From Pseudoalteromonas sp. OOF1S-7 (lineage in GTDB: Bacteria; Pseudomonadota; Gammaproteobacteria; Enterobacterales; Alteromonadaceae): a DNA stretch of 64,000 nucleotides. A model generated the notes under the pieces. It was not told the DNA's origin. It was given only the letters and a program-made list of their open reading frames with translations, and searched no databases. The position numbers were made by a program, and so were the translations under genes. The DNA is taken from contig NZ_JAKRFZ010000003.1 in assembly GCF_022347765.1 (NCBI RefSeq), positions 186,001-250,000 on the forward strand, in the 5' to 3' direction. Each line of letters opens with the position of its first letter. The first letter of the stretch is position 1. Shown piece after piece: positions 42,539 to 51,832 of the stretch.

Positions 42539-45205
42539 ATGTCTGAAGTCAATAAATTTGACGTAGACGCGCTAGAAACCCAAGAGTGGTTGCAGGCGCT
42601 TGAGTCGGTTGTAAAAGAAGAAGGCGTAGAGCGCGCGCAATTCCTGCTTGAGCAGGTACTTGAGCAGGCGCGTCTGGATGGCGTTGATATGCCAACCGGT
42701 ATTACGACCAACTATGTCAACACTATCCCGGCAGATCAGGAGCCGGCCTATCCGGGGGATGTCAATCTGGAGCGTCGTATTCGTTCTATCATCCGCTGGA
42801 ATGCGATCATGATCGTACTGCGCGCTTCCAAGAAAGATCTGGAGCTGGGCGGACATATGGCGTCGTACCAGTCGTCTGCAGCGTTTTATGAAATGTGTTT
42901 CAACCATTTCTTCCGCGCACCGAACGAAAAAGACGGCGGCGACCTGGTTTACTATCAGGGCCACATTTCACCGGGCATTTATGCCCGTGCATTCGTTGAA
43001 GGCCGTTTGACTGCTGAGCAGCTAGACAACTTCCGTCAGGAAGTAGACGGTAAAGGTTTGTCTTCTTACCCGCACCCTAAACTGATGCCTGAATTCTGGC
43101 AGTTCCCGACTGTATCTATGGGTCTGGGTCCAATCGCGTCTATCTATCAGGCACGTTTCCTGAAATACCTTGATGGCCGTGGCCTGAAAGACACTGCCGA
43201 GCAGCGTGTATACGCCTTCCTGGGCGATGGTGAAATGGATGAGCCAGAGTCTCGTGGTGCGATTTCCTTCGCGGCCCGTGAGAAGCTGGACAACCTGTGT
43301 TACCTGATCAACTGTAACCTGCAGCGTCTGGATGGCCCGGTAATGGGTAACGGTAAGATCATCCAGGAACTGGAAGGCCTCTTCAAAGGTGCTGGCTGGA
43401 ACGTGATCAAAGTTGTCTGGGGTTCAGGCTGGGATAAGCTTCTTGCAAAAGACACCACAGGTAAGCTGCTACAGCTGATGAATGAAACCATCGATGGTGA
43501 CTACCAGACCTACAAAGCTAAAAATGGCGCATATGTACGTGAGCACTTCTTCGGTCGTTACCCGGAGACGGCGGCACTGGTTGCTGACATGACAGACGAA
43601 GAGATCTTCGCGCTGAAGCGTGGTGGTCATGAGCCGTCGAAACTGTTTGCAGCGTTTAAAGCGGCACAAGACACCAAAGGTCGTCCGACGGTGATCCTGG
43701 CTAAGACTGTAAAAGGTTACGGCATGGGTGAAGCGGCGGAAGGTAAAAACATCGCCCACCAGGTGAAGAAAATGGACATGACACATGTTCAGCACCTGCG
43801 TTCACGTCTGGGCCTGGAAGATCTGGTATCTGACGAAGAACTGGTTAACTTGCCTTACCTGACGCTGGAAGAGGGTTCTGCAGAGCACGAATACCTGCAT
43901 GCACGTCGTAAAGCACTGCACGGTTACACGCCGCAGCGTTTGCCTAACTTCTCAGAAGCACTGACGCTGCCAGAGTTGGATGCATTCAAGCCGCTGCTGG
44001 AAGAGCAAAAGCGTGATATCTCAACGACTATGGCCTATGTTCGTGCGCTGAACATCCTGCTGAAAGACAAAGGCGTAGGTAAAAATATTGTACCTATCAT
44101 TGCGGATGAAGCGCGTACTTTCGGTATGGAAGGTCTGTTCCGTCAGATTGGTATTTACAACCCGCACGGTCAGAACTATACCCCTCAGGACCGCGACATT
44201 GTTTCATACTATAAAGAAGCGACGTCTGGTCAGGTACTGCAAGAAGGTATCAACGAGCTGGGTGCAATGTCTTCATGGGTGGCGGCGGCAACGTCTTACA
44301 GCACCAATGACCTGCCAATGATCCCGTTCTACATCTACTACTCTATGTTCGGTTTCCAACGTGTTGGCGACATGGCATGGATGGCGGGCGACCAGCAGGC
44401 ACGTGGCTTCTTGCTCGGTGCAACAGCAGGTCGTACAACGCTGAACGGCGAAGGTTTACAGCACGAAGATGGTCACTCGCACATTCAGGCGGGCACGATC
44501 CCTAACTGTATTTCTTACGACCCTACGTTCGCGTTTGAAGTCGCGGTGATTCTGCAAGACGGTATCTGTCGTATGTACGGTCCTGAGCAGGAAAACGTGT
44601 TCTACTACCTGACGCTGATGAACGAAAACTATCACATGCCTGCCATGCCAGAAGGCGCAGAAGAAGGTATCCGTAAGGGTATCTACAAGCTGGAAAGCTA
44701 CACCGGCGATAAGGCTCAGGTCCAGCTGATGGGCTCAGGCACCATTCTGAACGAAGTACGTAAAGCGGCGCAGATCCTGAGCGACGATTACGGTATTGCG
44801 TCAGACGTATTCTCTGTCACGTCATTCAATGAACTGGCGCGTGACGGTCAGGACGCTGAGCGTTTCAACATGCTGAACCCGGATGCAGAACAAAAAGTAT
44901 CTTACATCAGCACGGTACTGGGCGAAGCACCGGCAATTGCGGCCACTGACTACATGAAGAGCTATGCCGATCAGGTTCGTGCCTTCATGCCAAGCGTTTC
45001 TTACAAAGTGCTGGGCACCGACGGTTATGGTCGTTCAGACAGCCGTGAAAACCTGCGTCGTCACTTTGAAGTGAATGCAGGCTACGTGGTTGTTGCTGCA
45101 CTGAGCGAGCTGGTTAAGCAAGGCAAAGTTGAAAAATCAGTAGTAACAGACGCTATCAAGAAATTTGATATCGACACAACCAAAACCAACCCACTTTACG
45201 CATAA
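42539..45205 (+). CDS. aceE: Pyruvate dehydrogenase E1 component (homodimeric type)
   Basis: This ThDP enzyme decarboxylates pyruvate and acetylates the lipoyl arms of E2. At 888 aa it is the alpha2-type E1 of gammaproteobacteria. The ThDP motif is GDGEMDEPESRGA (near residue 230), ending at INCNLQRLDGPV. Other segments are YKAKNGAYVREHFFGRYPET, MAYVRALNILLKD, and GGEGLQHEDGHSH-type sequence (NGEGLQHEDGHSH near 640). It ends 11 bp before the aceF start. The ATG follows ATAAGGAAC. Codon use is strongly biased, as for a highly expressed gene. Confidence 0.97.
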   Translation: MSEVNKFDVDALETQEWLQALESVVKEEGVERAQFLLEQVLEQARLDGVDMPTGITTNYVNTIPADQEPAYPGDVNLERRIRSIIRWNAIMIVLRASKKDLELGGHMASYQSSAAFYEMCFNHFFRAPNEKDGGDLVYYQGHISPGIYARAFVEGRLTAEQLDNFRQEVDGKGLSSYPHPKLMPEFWQFPTVSMGLGPIASIYQARFLKYLDGRGLKDTAEQRVYAFLGDGEMDEPESRGAISFAAREKLDNLCYLINCNLQRLDGPVMGNGKIIQELEGLFKGAGWNVIKVVWGSGWDKLLAKDTTGKLLQLMNETIDGDYQTYKAKNGAYVREHFFGRYPETAALVADMTDEEIFALKRGGHEPSKLFAAFKAAQDTKGRPTVILAKTVKGYGMGEAAEGKNIAHQVKKMDMTHVQHLRSRLGLEDLVSDEELVNLPYLTLEEGSAEHEYLHARRKALHGYTPQRLPNFSEALTLPELDAFKPLLEEQKRDISTTMAYVRALNILLKDKGVGKNIVPIIADEARTFGMEGLFRQIGIYNPHGQNYTPQDRDIVSYYKEATSGQVLQEGINELGAMSSWVAAATSYSTNDLPMIPFYIYYSMFGFQRVGDMAWMAGDQQARGFLLGATAGRTTLNGEGLQHEDGHSHIQAGTIPNCISYDPTFAFEVAVILQDGICRMYGPEQENVFYYLTLMNENYHMPAMPEGAEEGIRKGIYKLESYTGDKAQVQLMGSGTILNEVRKAAQILSDDYGIASDVFSVTSFNELARDGQDAERFNMLNPDAEQKVSYISTVLGEAPAIAATDYMKSYADQVRAFMPSVSYKVLGTDGYGRSDSRENLRRHFEVNAGYVVVAALSELVKQGKVEKSVVTDAIKKFDIDTTKTNPLYA

Positions 45206-45216
45206 GAGGCTAAGTG

Positions 45217-46040
45217 ATGGCAATCGAAATTCATGTACCAGATATTGGCGCCGATGAGGTTGAAGTAACCGAGATTTTGGTCAGCGTTGGCGACACGGTA
45301 GAAGAAGAGCAGTCGCTGATCACCGTTGAAGGCGACAAAGCGTCAATGGAAGTGCCTGCTTCTCAAGCGGGTACGGTTAAAGAAATCAAAATCAGTGAAG
45401 GCGACAAAGTGTCGACTGGTTCACTGATCATGGTCTTCGAAGCGGCGGGCGATGCGCCTGCTGCTGAGGTGGCACCTGCGGCTGCTGCGGCGCCTGCCCC
45501 GGCAACCGCAGAAGTGAAAGAAGTCCACGTACCAGACATCGGCGGTGACGAAGTTGAAGTTACCGAAATCCTGGTTGCGGTTGGCGACAGCGTAGAAGCC
45601 GAGCAGTCTTTGATCACGGTTGAAGGCGACAAAGCGTCAATGGAAGTACCAGCGCCATTTGCCGGTACAGTGAAAGAAATCAAAGTTGAGATTGGCGGCA
45701 AAGTGGCCACCGGCAGCTTAGTTTTTGTCTTTGAAACAGCGGGTGCAGCAGCGCCAGTTGCGGCAGAAACTGCGCCAGCGGCAGCCCCGGTTGAAGCAAC
45801 GCCTTCGTTGCAGGAAGTACAGGTACCGGATATCGGTGGCGACGAAGTTGAAGTCACTGAAATCATGGTGGCAGTCGGCGACAGCGTTGAAGAAGAGCAG
45901 TCTTTGATCACCGTTGAAGGCGACAAAGCGTCAATGGAAGTACCAGCGCCATTTGCCGGTACAGTCAAAGAAATCAAAGTGGCGGCTGGCGACAAAGTGT
46001 CAACCGGGTCACTGATCTTTGTATTCGAAACCGTTGCGGC
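45217..46040 (+). repeat. Three tandem lipoyl-domain repeats in aceF
   Basis: The lipoylation-site segment starting GTTGAAGGCGACAAAGCG recurs at 45325, 45619 and 45913, exactly 294 bp (98 codons) apart. Repeats 2 and 3 are the most alike, with long identical DNA through the site and the following [13 protein letters not shown]. Confidence 0.9.
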
Positions 46041-47100
46041 GGCAGCGCCGGCTCAGGCCGCACCAGCACCTGCTGCGTCTGCTCCTGCACCGGCTCCAGC
46101 GGCAAAAGCGGTTCCGGCAGCAGCGCCTGCGCCAAGTGCGGCGAAAGATGAGTTTGTGGCCAATGATGATTACGCCCATGCCTCGCCTGTGGTACGTCGT
46201 CTGGCGCGCGAGTTTGGCGTTAACCTGGCACGCGTTAAAGGTACTGGCCGTAAGAACCGTGTACTGAAAGAAGACGTGCAGAACTATGTGAAAGAACTGG
46301 TTCGTAAGGTTGAATCTGGCGAGATCAGCAAAGGCGGCAGCACAGGTGGCGGCGAGCTGGGTCTGATCCCTTGGCCGAAAGTCGACTTCAGCAAGTTTGG
46401 TGAAGTAGAAGAGAAGAAACTCTCTCGTATTCAGAAGATCTCTGGCGCTAACCTGCACCGTAACTGGGTTCAGATCCCACACGTTACTCAGTTCGACGAA
46501 GCCGACATCACCACACTGGAAGCATTCCGTAAAGAGCAGAATGTCCTGGCTGAGAAGAAGAAAATGGGCGTGAAGATCACCCCATTGGTATTCGTGATGA
46601 AAGCAGCGGCGAAAGCACTGGAAGAGTTCCCAACCTTTAACTCGTCTCTTTCAGAAGACGGTGAAAGCCTGATCCTGAAGAAGTATGTGAACATCGGTGT
46701 GGCGGTAGATACGCCAAATGGCCTGGTTGTGCCTGTCTTCAAAGACGTCAACAAGAAAGGCATTATCGAGCTGTCTCGCGAGCTGATGGACGTGTCTAAG
46801 AAGGCCCGTGAAGGCAAGCTGACTGCGGCTGACATGCAGGGCGGTTGTTTCACTATTTCGAGCCTGGGTGGCATTGGTGGTACGGCATTTACGCCAATCG
46901 TGAATGCACCAGAAGTGGCAATCTTAGGTGTGTCTAAGTCTGAGATGAAGCCGAAGTGGAATGGTAAAGAGTTTGAGCCGCGCCTGATGGTGCCGCTGAG
47001 CTGCTCATACGACCACCGTGTGATTGATGGTGCACTGGCAGCCCGCTTTACTGTGACGCTGGCCAATTACCTGAGCGACATTCGTCAGCTGGTAATGTAA
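45217..47100 (+). CDS. aceF: Dihydrolipoamide acetyltransferase (E2), three lipoyl domains
   Basis: This is the core of the pyruvate dehydrogenase complex, transferring acetyl to CoA. It has three N-terminal lipoyl domains, each with the lipoylated Lys in [10 protein letters not shown] (residues near 42, 140 and 238), joined by Ala/Pro linkers. A peripheral-subunit-binding domain follows ([23 protein letters not shown] near 325), then the catalytic domain with its C-terminal [13 protein letters not shown] (catalytic His). ATG 45217 is preferred over GTG 45214; AAGAGG precedes it. The three lipoyl units are nearly identical at DNA level. A hairpin terminator follows. Confidence 0.96.
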   Translation: MAIEIHVPDIGADEVEVTEILVSVGDTVEEEQSLITVEGDKASMEVPASQAGTVKEIKISEGDKVSTGSLIMVFEAAGDAPAAEVAPAAAAAPAPATAEVKEVHVPDIGGDEVEVTEILVAVGDSVEAEQSLITVEGDKASMEVPAPFAGTVKEIKVEIGGKVATGSLVFVFETAGAAAPVAAETAPAAAPVEATPSLQEVQVPDIGGDEVEVTEIMVAVGDSVEEEQSLITVEGDKASMEVPAPFAGTVKEIKVAAGDKVSTGSLIFVFETVAAAAPAQAAPAPAASAPAPAPAAKAVPAAAPAPSAAKDEFVANDDYAHASPVVRRLAREFGVNLARVKGTGRKNRVLKEDVQNYVKELVRKVESGEISKGGSTGGGELGLIPWPKVDFSKFGEVEEKKLSRIQKISGANLHRNWVQIPHVTQFDEADITTLEAFRKEQNVLAEKKKMGVKITPLVFVMKAAAKALEEFPTFNSSLSEDGESLILKKYVNIGVAVDTPNGLVVPVFKDVNKKGIIELSRELMDVSKKAREGKLTAADMQGGCFTISSLGGIGGTAFTPIVNAPEVAILGVSKSEMKPKWNGKEFEPRLMVPLSCSYDHRVIDGALAARFTVTLANYLSDIRQLVM

Positions 47101-47108
47101 GCCAAAGC

Positions 47109-47141
47109 AAAACCGCATGACCCCAGGTTGTGCGGTTTTGT
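47109..47141 (+). terminator. Rho-independent terminator after aceF
   Basis: Stem AAAACCGCA / TGCGGTTTT with a 13-nt loop, starting 9 bp after the aceF stop. It separates lpd, which then needs its own promoter in 47142-47321. Confidence 0.75.
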
Positions 47142-47321
47142 CATATTTTTACTGTCCTGTCTGATATTTGGGCGGGACATCTGTGGGTGCGAATGATACA
47201 CTTTCGCGCAACAAAAAACTCTCTCTGGTTGTTGGTGGCAGCGCTTGCCGATGATCAGGCACATTGGGTGCGGATACTCACTCGAGTAGAGTCCCGTTCG
47301 AATAATAGTTAAGGTAATAAC

Positions 47322-48746
47322 ATGAGCAACGAAATCAAAACTCAAGTTGTTGTACTAGGCGGTGGTCCTGGTGGTTACTCTGCAGCATTCCGTGCAGCAG
47401 ACCTAGGTTTAGAAGTTACATTGATCGAATCTCGCGATACCCTGGGTGGTGTGTGCTTGAACGTAGGTTGTATTCCTTCAAAAGCACTTTTACACGTGGC
47501 TAAGGTAATCGACGACGCAGCTGAAATGGCTTCACACGGTGTAACTTTCGGTGCTCCTCAAATCGACCTGGACAAAATCCGTAGCTGGAAAGAGTCTGTA
47601 ATTGGTCAGCTGACAGGCGGTCTGTCTGGCATGGCGAAAATGCGTAAAGTGAAAGTAGTTAGCGGCTACGGTAAATTCACCGGCTCTAACTCTATCGCAG
47701 TTGAAGGTGCTGACGGCACAACGACTGTAAACTTCGACAACGCTATCATCGCTGCGGGCTCTCAGCCTGTAAACCTGCCTTTTATCCCACAAGATGAGCG
47801 TATCATTGACTCAACTGGCGCACTTGAGCTGAAAGACGTACCAGAAAAACTGCTTGTACTGGGTGGTGGTATCATCGGTCTTGAGATGGGTACTGTGTAC
47901 CGTGCACTGGGCTCACAAATCGACGTGGTTGAGTTTGCAGACCAACTGGTTCCTGCGGCTGACAAAGACGTTATCAAGATTTACCAGAAGTACGTGAAAG
48001 ACAAGTTCAACGTGATGCTGTCTACTAAGGTTGTTGCGGTTGAAGCGAAAGAAGACGGTATCTACGTTTCATTCGAAGGCAAGCAAGCACCAGAAGGCCA
48101 GGTACGTTACGACAAAGTACTGGTTGCGGTTGGTCGTACGCCTAACGGTAAACTGCTTGATGCAGACAAAGCGGGTGTTGCGGTTGATGAGCGTGGCTTC
48201 ATCAACACTGACAAGCAAATGAAGACTAACGTAAACCACATCTACGCGATTGGTGACATCGTAGGTCAGCCTATGCTTGCGCACAAAGCGGTTCACGAAG
48301 CACACGTTGCGGCAGAAGTGATTTCTGGTAAGAAACACTACTTCGATCCTAAGTGTATTCCTTCAATCGCTTATACAGATCCAGAAATCGCATGGGTTGG
48401 TGTAACGGAGAAAGAAGCGAAAGAGCAAGGTCTGAGCATTGAAACTGCGGTATTCCCGTGGGCAGCTTCTGGCCGTGCAATTGCTTCTGCACGTACTGAA
48501 GGTCAGACTAAGATGATCTTCGACAAAGAGACTGGTCGCGTGATCGGTGGTGCTATGGTTGGTATCAACGCCGGTGAAATGCTGGGCGAGATCGGCCTGG
48601 CAGTAGAGATGGGTGCAGACGCAGAAGACGTGGCACTGACTATCCACGCTCACCCAACGCTGAACGAGTCAATCGGCCTGGCGGCTGAGATCTTTGAAGG
48701 TTCAATCACTGATCTGCCTAACAAAAAGGCAGTAAAGAAGAAGTAA
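47322..48746 (+). CDS. lpdA: Dihydrolipoamide dehydrogenase (E3)
   Basis: This FAD flavoprotein reoxidises the lipoyl groups of pyruvate and 2-oxoglutarate dehydrogenases and makes NADH. At 474 aa it has the FAD-binding GGGPGGYSAAFRAADLG near residue 13, the redox-active disulfide GGVCLNVGCIPSKALLH near 42, NAD-binding LGGGIIGLEMGTVYRALG near 185, FAD contact YAIGDIVGQPMLAHKA near 310, and the C-terminal catalytic HAHPTLNES (His-Glu pair). AAGGT precedes the ATG. The gap of about 220 bp after aceF contains a terminator, so it can be expressed independently, fitting its use by two complexes. Confidence 0.97.
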   Translation: MSNEIKTQVVVLGGGPGGYSAAFRAADLGLEVTLIESRDTLGGVCLNVGCIPSKALLHVAKVIDDAAEMASHGVTFGAPQIDLDKIRSWKESVIGQLTGGLSGMAKMRKVKVVSGYGKFTGSNSIAVEGADGTTTVNFDNAIIAAGSQPVNLPFIPQDERIIDSTGALELKDVPEKLLVLGGGIIGLEMGTVYRALGSQIDVVEFADQLVPAADKDVIKIYQKYVKDKFNVMLSTKVVAVEAKEDGIYVSFEGKQAPEGQVRYDKVLVAVGRTPNGKLLDADKAGVAVDERGFINTDKQMKTNVNHIYAIGDIVGQPMLAHKAVHEAHVAAEVISGKKHYFDPKCIPSIAYTDPEIAWVGVTEKEAKEQGLSIETAVFPWAASGRAIASARTEGQTKMIFDKETGRVIGGAMVGINAGEMLGEIGLAVEMGADAEDVALTIHAHPTLNESIGLAAEIFEGSITDLPNKKAVKKK

Positions 48747-48767
48747 TCGCTACTTCTGAATGAACTA

Positions 48768-48800
48768 AAAAAACCCGGCTCACAGAGACCGGGTTTTTTT
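48768..48800 (+). terminator. Strong rho-independent terminator after lpdA
   Basis: Stem AACCCGG / CCGGGTT with flanking A and T runs (seven T after the stem) and a 10-nt loop, about 20 bp after the stop. Confidence 0.9.
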
Positions 48801-48890
48801 GTGCCTGGCATGTCGTGCAGAATAAGCACCTTTGGTGCGTTTGAGCCCAGGTGATGAGAAAGGAAGCGGCATTGTTAACATTTAGACACT

Positions 48891-49133
48891 GTGCTAACGC
48901 CGGCGAGTATCAGGTCAGCGGGTCAGCAGACCCTGACAGTGACGTTTGAGGAAGGGGTTCTGTATGGACAAAAAGAGCAAAGTGAAAAGCGCAAACTCAT
49001 CGCCAGGGCCAACAATGCGTTTTCCTTTGAATGCACCCAGAACTACTACCAGCTCAGTGTGGCAGAAGGCAAAACCAGCCTGACGCCAGTTGGGCTGTAT
49101 CGCGGTAAGGGCAGGCCCTTGTTTAAGTTGTAA
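48891..49133 (+). CDS. Possible small gene or frameshifted remnant (80 codons)
   Basis: The frame from GTG 48891 encodes 80 residues, with protein-like sequence from about residue 19 (FEEGVLYGQKEQSEKRK ... YQLSVAEGKTSLTPVGLYRG). There is no good ribosome binding site for the GTG. In another frame, ATG 48853 (MRKEAALLTFRHCANAGEYQ) reads to a TGA ending at 48948, close to where the coding-like part of this frame begins. So the locus may be one gene with a frameshift. I recognise no family and the function is unknown. Confidence 0.3.
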   Translation: MLTPASIRSAGQQTLTVTFEEGVLYGQKEQSEKRKLIARANNAFSFECTQNYYQLSVAEGKTSLTPVGLYRGKGRPLFKL

Positions 49134-49217
49134 GCGCTTCTGCTTACAGAACACGCATATTTGTGCGTTGTGTTTGACTACAAAGATTCAGATGACCCCC
49201 TTTTGGGTTGTGAGCAG

Positions 49218-49238
49218 ATACCGGCTCAGGGCCGGTAT
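49218..49238. repeat. REP-like inverted repeat in intergenic DNA
   Basis: Perfect 8-bp stem ATACCGGC / GCCGGTAT with loop TCAGG, followed by GACGAAGG. This form (an ATACCGGC-type stem next to ATGACG) resembles dispersed intergenic repeats seen in many gammaproteobacteria. The rest of 49134-49363 shows nothing else I can call. Confidence 0.5.
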
Positions 49239-49363
49239 GACGAAGGTGTATGTCTGCTGCGAAGTGACATCGCTCCGCCAGGGTCACATAGCCGTAATGA
49301 AATGAATCATTGAGCGAACAGAAAGTGTGTGGCACTCGATCACTACTTTCTTGATGCCTACTT

Positions 49364-51832
49364 TTAAGCATATTTCACCGACCAATCTTCTATTTCGTTG
49401 AGCACTTCATCAACGGTTTCTTTAAGTTCGTCGCCCATTTTTAATACCTCATTCGGGTATTTATCCTGCATCAAGGTCATCAGGGCATAGTAGATGGGCT
49501 TAAAACGCTCTTTCAGCGCGTATTGCTCGAACCAGCGCTCGACTAAATTGGTCTGGCCTTTGGCAAGGAATGGAACGAAGAGATCTGTGAGCAGGGATTC
49601 ATCAGAACGTTCAAGCCCGCCATTCTGACAGAGTAATGTATCCATGGCTTGGGTTGCGTCCTGAAAGAGGTTATTCCACAGCAGCATTTTAATTAAAATG
49701 TGAGTGAAATCTAATGGTGAGCTATTTTCCATTGCCTGCCTGACGCATTGCAGAGCCCTAAACTTGTTCTTTGCATCTGCCTGATAGTAGTAGCACAGTG
49801 CCAGCATCGTATAAATCACAATATACTTCTTATTTTTCAGGTATTGCTCAAAATAATCAATTGCCTGTGAGAAGTTTGCTTTGTACATGTTTAGACAGCC
49901 CAATCTGTCCAATACAGATTCTCCAGCGTCTTGAGCGGATAGAAAGTGCTGTTCTGAAAAATCATATTCACCTCGTTCCAGGTATATTTCACCCGAGATC
50001 CTGTGATAGTAACCTTTGTGTTGGCTTTCCAGTTCAGATTGCGCGGCTTGAAGAGCCATCAGTGCCTTATCCCATTGAGCAGACTTTTGATAGATACTGG
50101 TCAGTAGTATTGCTGCATTGACATTTTTAGGCTCTATGTCTGTGATTTGCCTAAATGCCAATTCTGCATCAGCATCCTTGCCTAATCTAAAATAGATAAA
50201 GCCTTTGATAGTCAGAGCATTAACACTGTCTCTTTCTTGTAATGCTTCGGCGAGCGTGAGCAGCTTGTTTGGTTTAGTTTTTTCAGCTTCATCCTCAGCC
50301 ACGGCAATCAGAGTAACCTCCTCTACAGAAAGTGCACTAACAGCCTTTTCAACGACCTCAGTCATATCAGCCGGTTCGTCACTTCGCAGCCATTCAATCA
50401 GGAGCTGTTTGTTTTTATCACCTTCTACATCTGTGATATCAATCAGCTCTTTACTCAGCGCGGTGTGTCCCGCACCGCTCAGGTACTGCTGAGTTTGCTC
50501 AAGAATTTGTTGTTTGTCTGTGTGCTCAAGCTGGTCACTGCACAGCAGTGCATTGGCAAACGTCAGTGTAGCTTGGGGATGGCACTGGCCTGTGAGTTGC
50601 GCAAGAAAAGACTGGCTGCGGTGTTTTAGCTCGTCGCCAATGCACCAGACTTCCATAAAACGCGTCAGCCAGAGGACCCGGTTTTTGTCCCGGCGTCTGC
50701 CGTAGCGCATCAGGTACCAGATATTAAAAAAGCGCTCCTTGATGCGATACAGGTTATTTTTGCCATCGGTTTTGATTTTCTCAATCACCCAGTTTTTCTC
50801 CAGCTGGCTGAGCTGTGCCGAGATATTTTTGCTGGGCAGGCGGGTTTTTTCGGCTATCTCCTTGGCTGAAATGGCATCCCAGTGCAGTGCGATGGCGTTG
50901 ACTATGGGCTTTTGCTGTGGTGCCAGGTCGTCCATACGGTGTTTATACAGCGGCGTAGTCCGGTCTATGGTTTCTTCCAGCAGTGCATAGGTCTGGCCGT
51001 TGGCCCCTTCCATCAGAATATTAAACAAAATAACCAGTGTGCGCGGAATACCGCCCGTTAAGCGCCGGATAGATTCAATCCGCTGCGGTTCTTGCTCAAG
51101 GATAGCCAGCAACCTTTGTTCTTCACGTTCACCACTGTGACTGGCCAGTGCCCGCAACAGCGCCTCGGTATCTGGCTTGTCTAATCCGGCTAAATTGATC
51201 ACTTCAAAGAACTGGTAAAAGGGGGCCTGGTGATCGTAAAAAGCTTCCAGGCTGACCGCCGAGCCACCTATCAGCCTGAAGTAAGGATTGGTGATGAGCA
51301 CTTCTCTGAGGATTTCTGTTTCTTTGCGGTTAAAGTTTGCGAATAGTTCCACCAGGTTATCAATAAATAACACAACCCGTTTGTCCTGTTTTTTGAGCCG
51401 GTTACTCAGCAACTGAATCGCGGCTTTAGGGTCTGGATTCTGGCCAGCAATGGCATCCAGCCCATCCAGTAGCCCGGCAAACTGGTCGTGATAATGCTCT
51501 TCCAGCTCTTCAGCAACGCGCTCCCAGAAAGAAAACAAAGGGCTGATACCGTATTCTTCTTCTTTAAAGGTGACAGGCAGCAGCCAGGTGTTCAGCGCGT
51601 CACTGTGCGCAAGCTCTATGGCAAGGCGTCGCAGCAGGGTGGTTTTACCGGCACCGCGTACGCCCTGGATCAGGTAATTTTGTTCGGGCACCTCTTTGTT
51701 GGTGCTGGCAATGGCACGCCAGATTTTTTTGTATTCTTTCAGTCGGATCACAAAGTGCGTTTTAATGAACTGGTCCGATGCATTTTGTGCATTGTATAGC
51801 TTTACGCCTTCTTTATAGTCGTCGAGTTGCAT
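49364..51832 (-). CDS. STAND-like ATPase with winged-helix and TPR-like repeats
   Basis: About 822 aa from ATG 51832 (MQLDDYKEGVKLYNA); the frame stays open to 51907, but the extra 25 residues overlap the upstream gene and look non-coding. The N-terminal NTPase has Walker A GVRGAGKTTLLRR (near residue 55) and Walker B VVLFIDNLVEL. A winged-helix follows (SAKEIAEKTRLPSKNISAQLSQLEKNWVIEK near 335). The C-terminal half is TPR-like helical repeats (GFIYFRLGKDADAELAFRQITDIEP, AAILLTSIYQKSAQWDKALMAL, GEIYLERGEYDFSEQHFLSA). This is the layout of STAND sensors and regulators. It overlaps the upstream ATPase by 20 bp, so the two are translationally coupled. Substrate or trigger is unknown; defence or regulation are the likely options. 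Confidence 0.82.
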   Translation of the reverse strand: MQLDDYKEGVKLYNAQNASDQFIKTHFVIRLKEYKKIWRAIASTNKEVPEQNYLIQGVRGAGKTTLLRRLAIELAHSDALNTWLLPVTFKEEEYGISPLFSFWERVAEELEEHYHDQFAGLLDGLDAIAGQNPDPKAAIQLLSNRLKKQDKRVVLFIDNLVELFANFNRKETEILREVLITNPYFRLIGGSAVSLEAFYDHQAPFYQFFEVINLAGLDKPDTEALLRALASHSGEREEQRLLAILEQEPQRIESIRRLTGGIPRTLVILFNILMEGANGQTYALLEETIDRTTPLYKHRMDDLAPQQKPIVNAIALHWDAISAKEIAEKTRLPSKNISAQLSQLEKNWVIEKIKTDGKNNLYRIKERFFNIWYLMRYGRRRDKNRVLWLTRFMEVWCIGDELKHRSQSFLAQLTGQCHPQATLTFANALLCSDQLEHTDKQQILEQTQQYLSGAGHTALSKELIDITDVEGDKNKQLLIEWLRSDEPADMTEVVEKAVSALSVEEVTLIAVAEDEAEKTKPNKLLTLAEALQERDSVNALTIKGFIYFRLGKDADAELAFRQITDIEPKNVNAAILLTSIYQKSAQWDKALMALQAAQSELESQHKGYYHRISGEIYLERGEYDFSEQHFLSAQDAGESVLDRLGCLNMYKANFSQAIDYFEQYLKNKKYIVIYTMLALCYYYQADAKNKFRALQCVRQAMENSSPLDFTHILIKMLLWNNLFQDATQAMDTLLCQNGGLERSDESLLTDLFVPFLAKGQTNLVERWFEQYALKERFKPIYYALMTLMQDKYPNEVLKMGDELKETVDEVLNEIEDWSVKYA

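Noticed and set aside
45363..45995. 210-codon minus-strand frame opposite aceF.
   Set aside because: It mirrors the repetitive Ala/Pro and lipoyl coding of aceF; its repeats simply reflect the three lipoyl domains.
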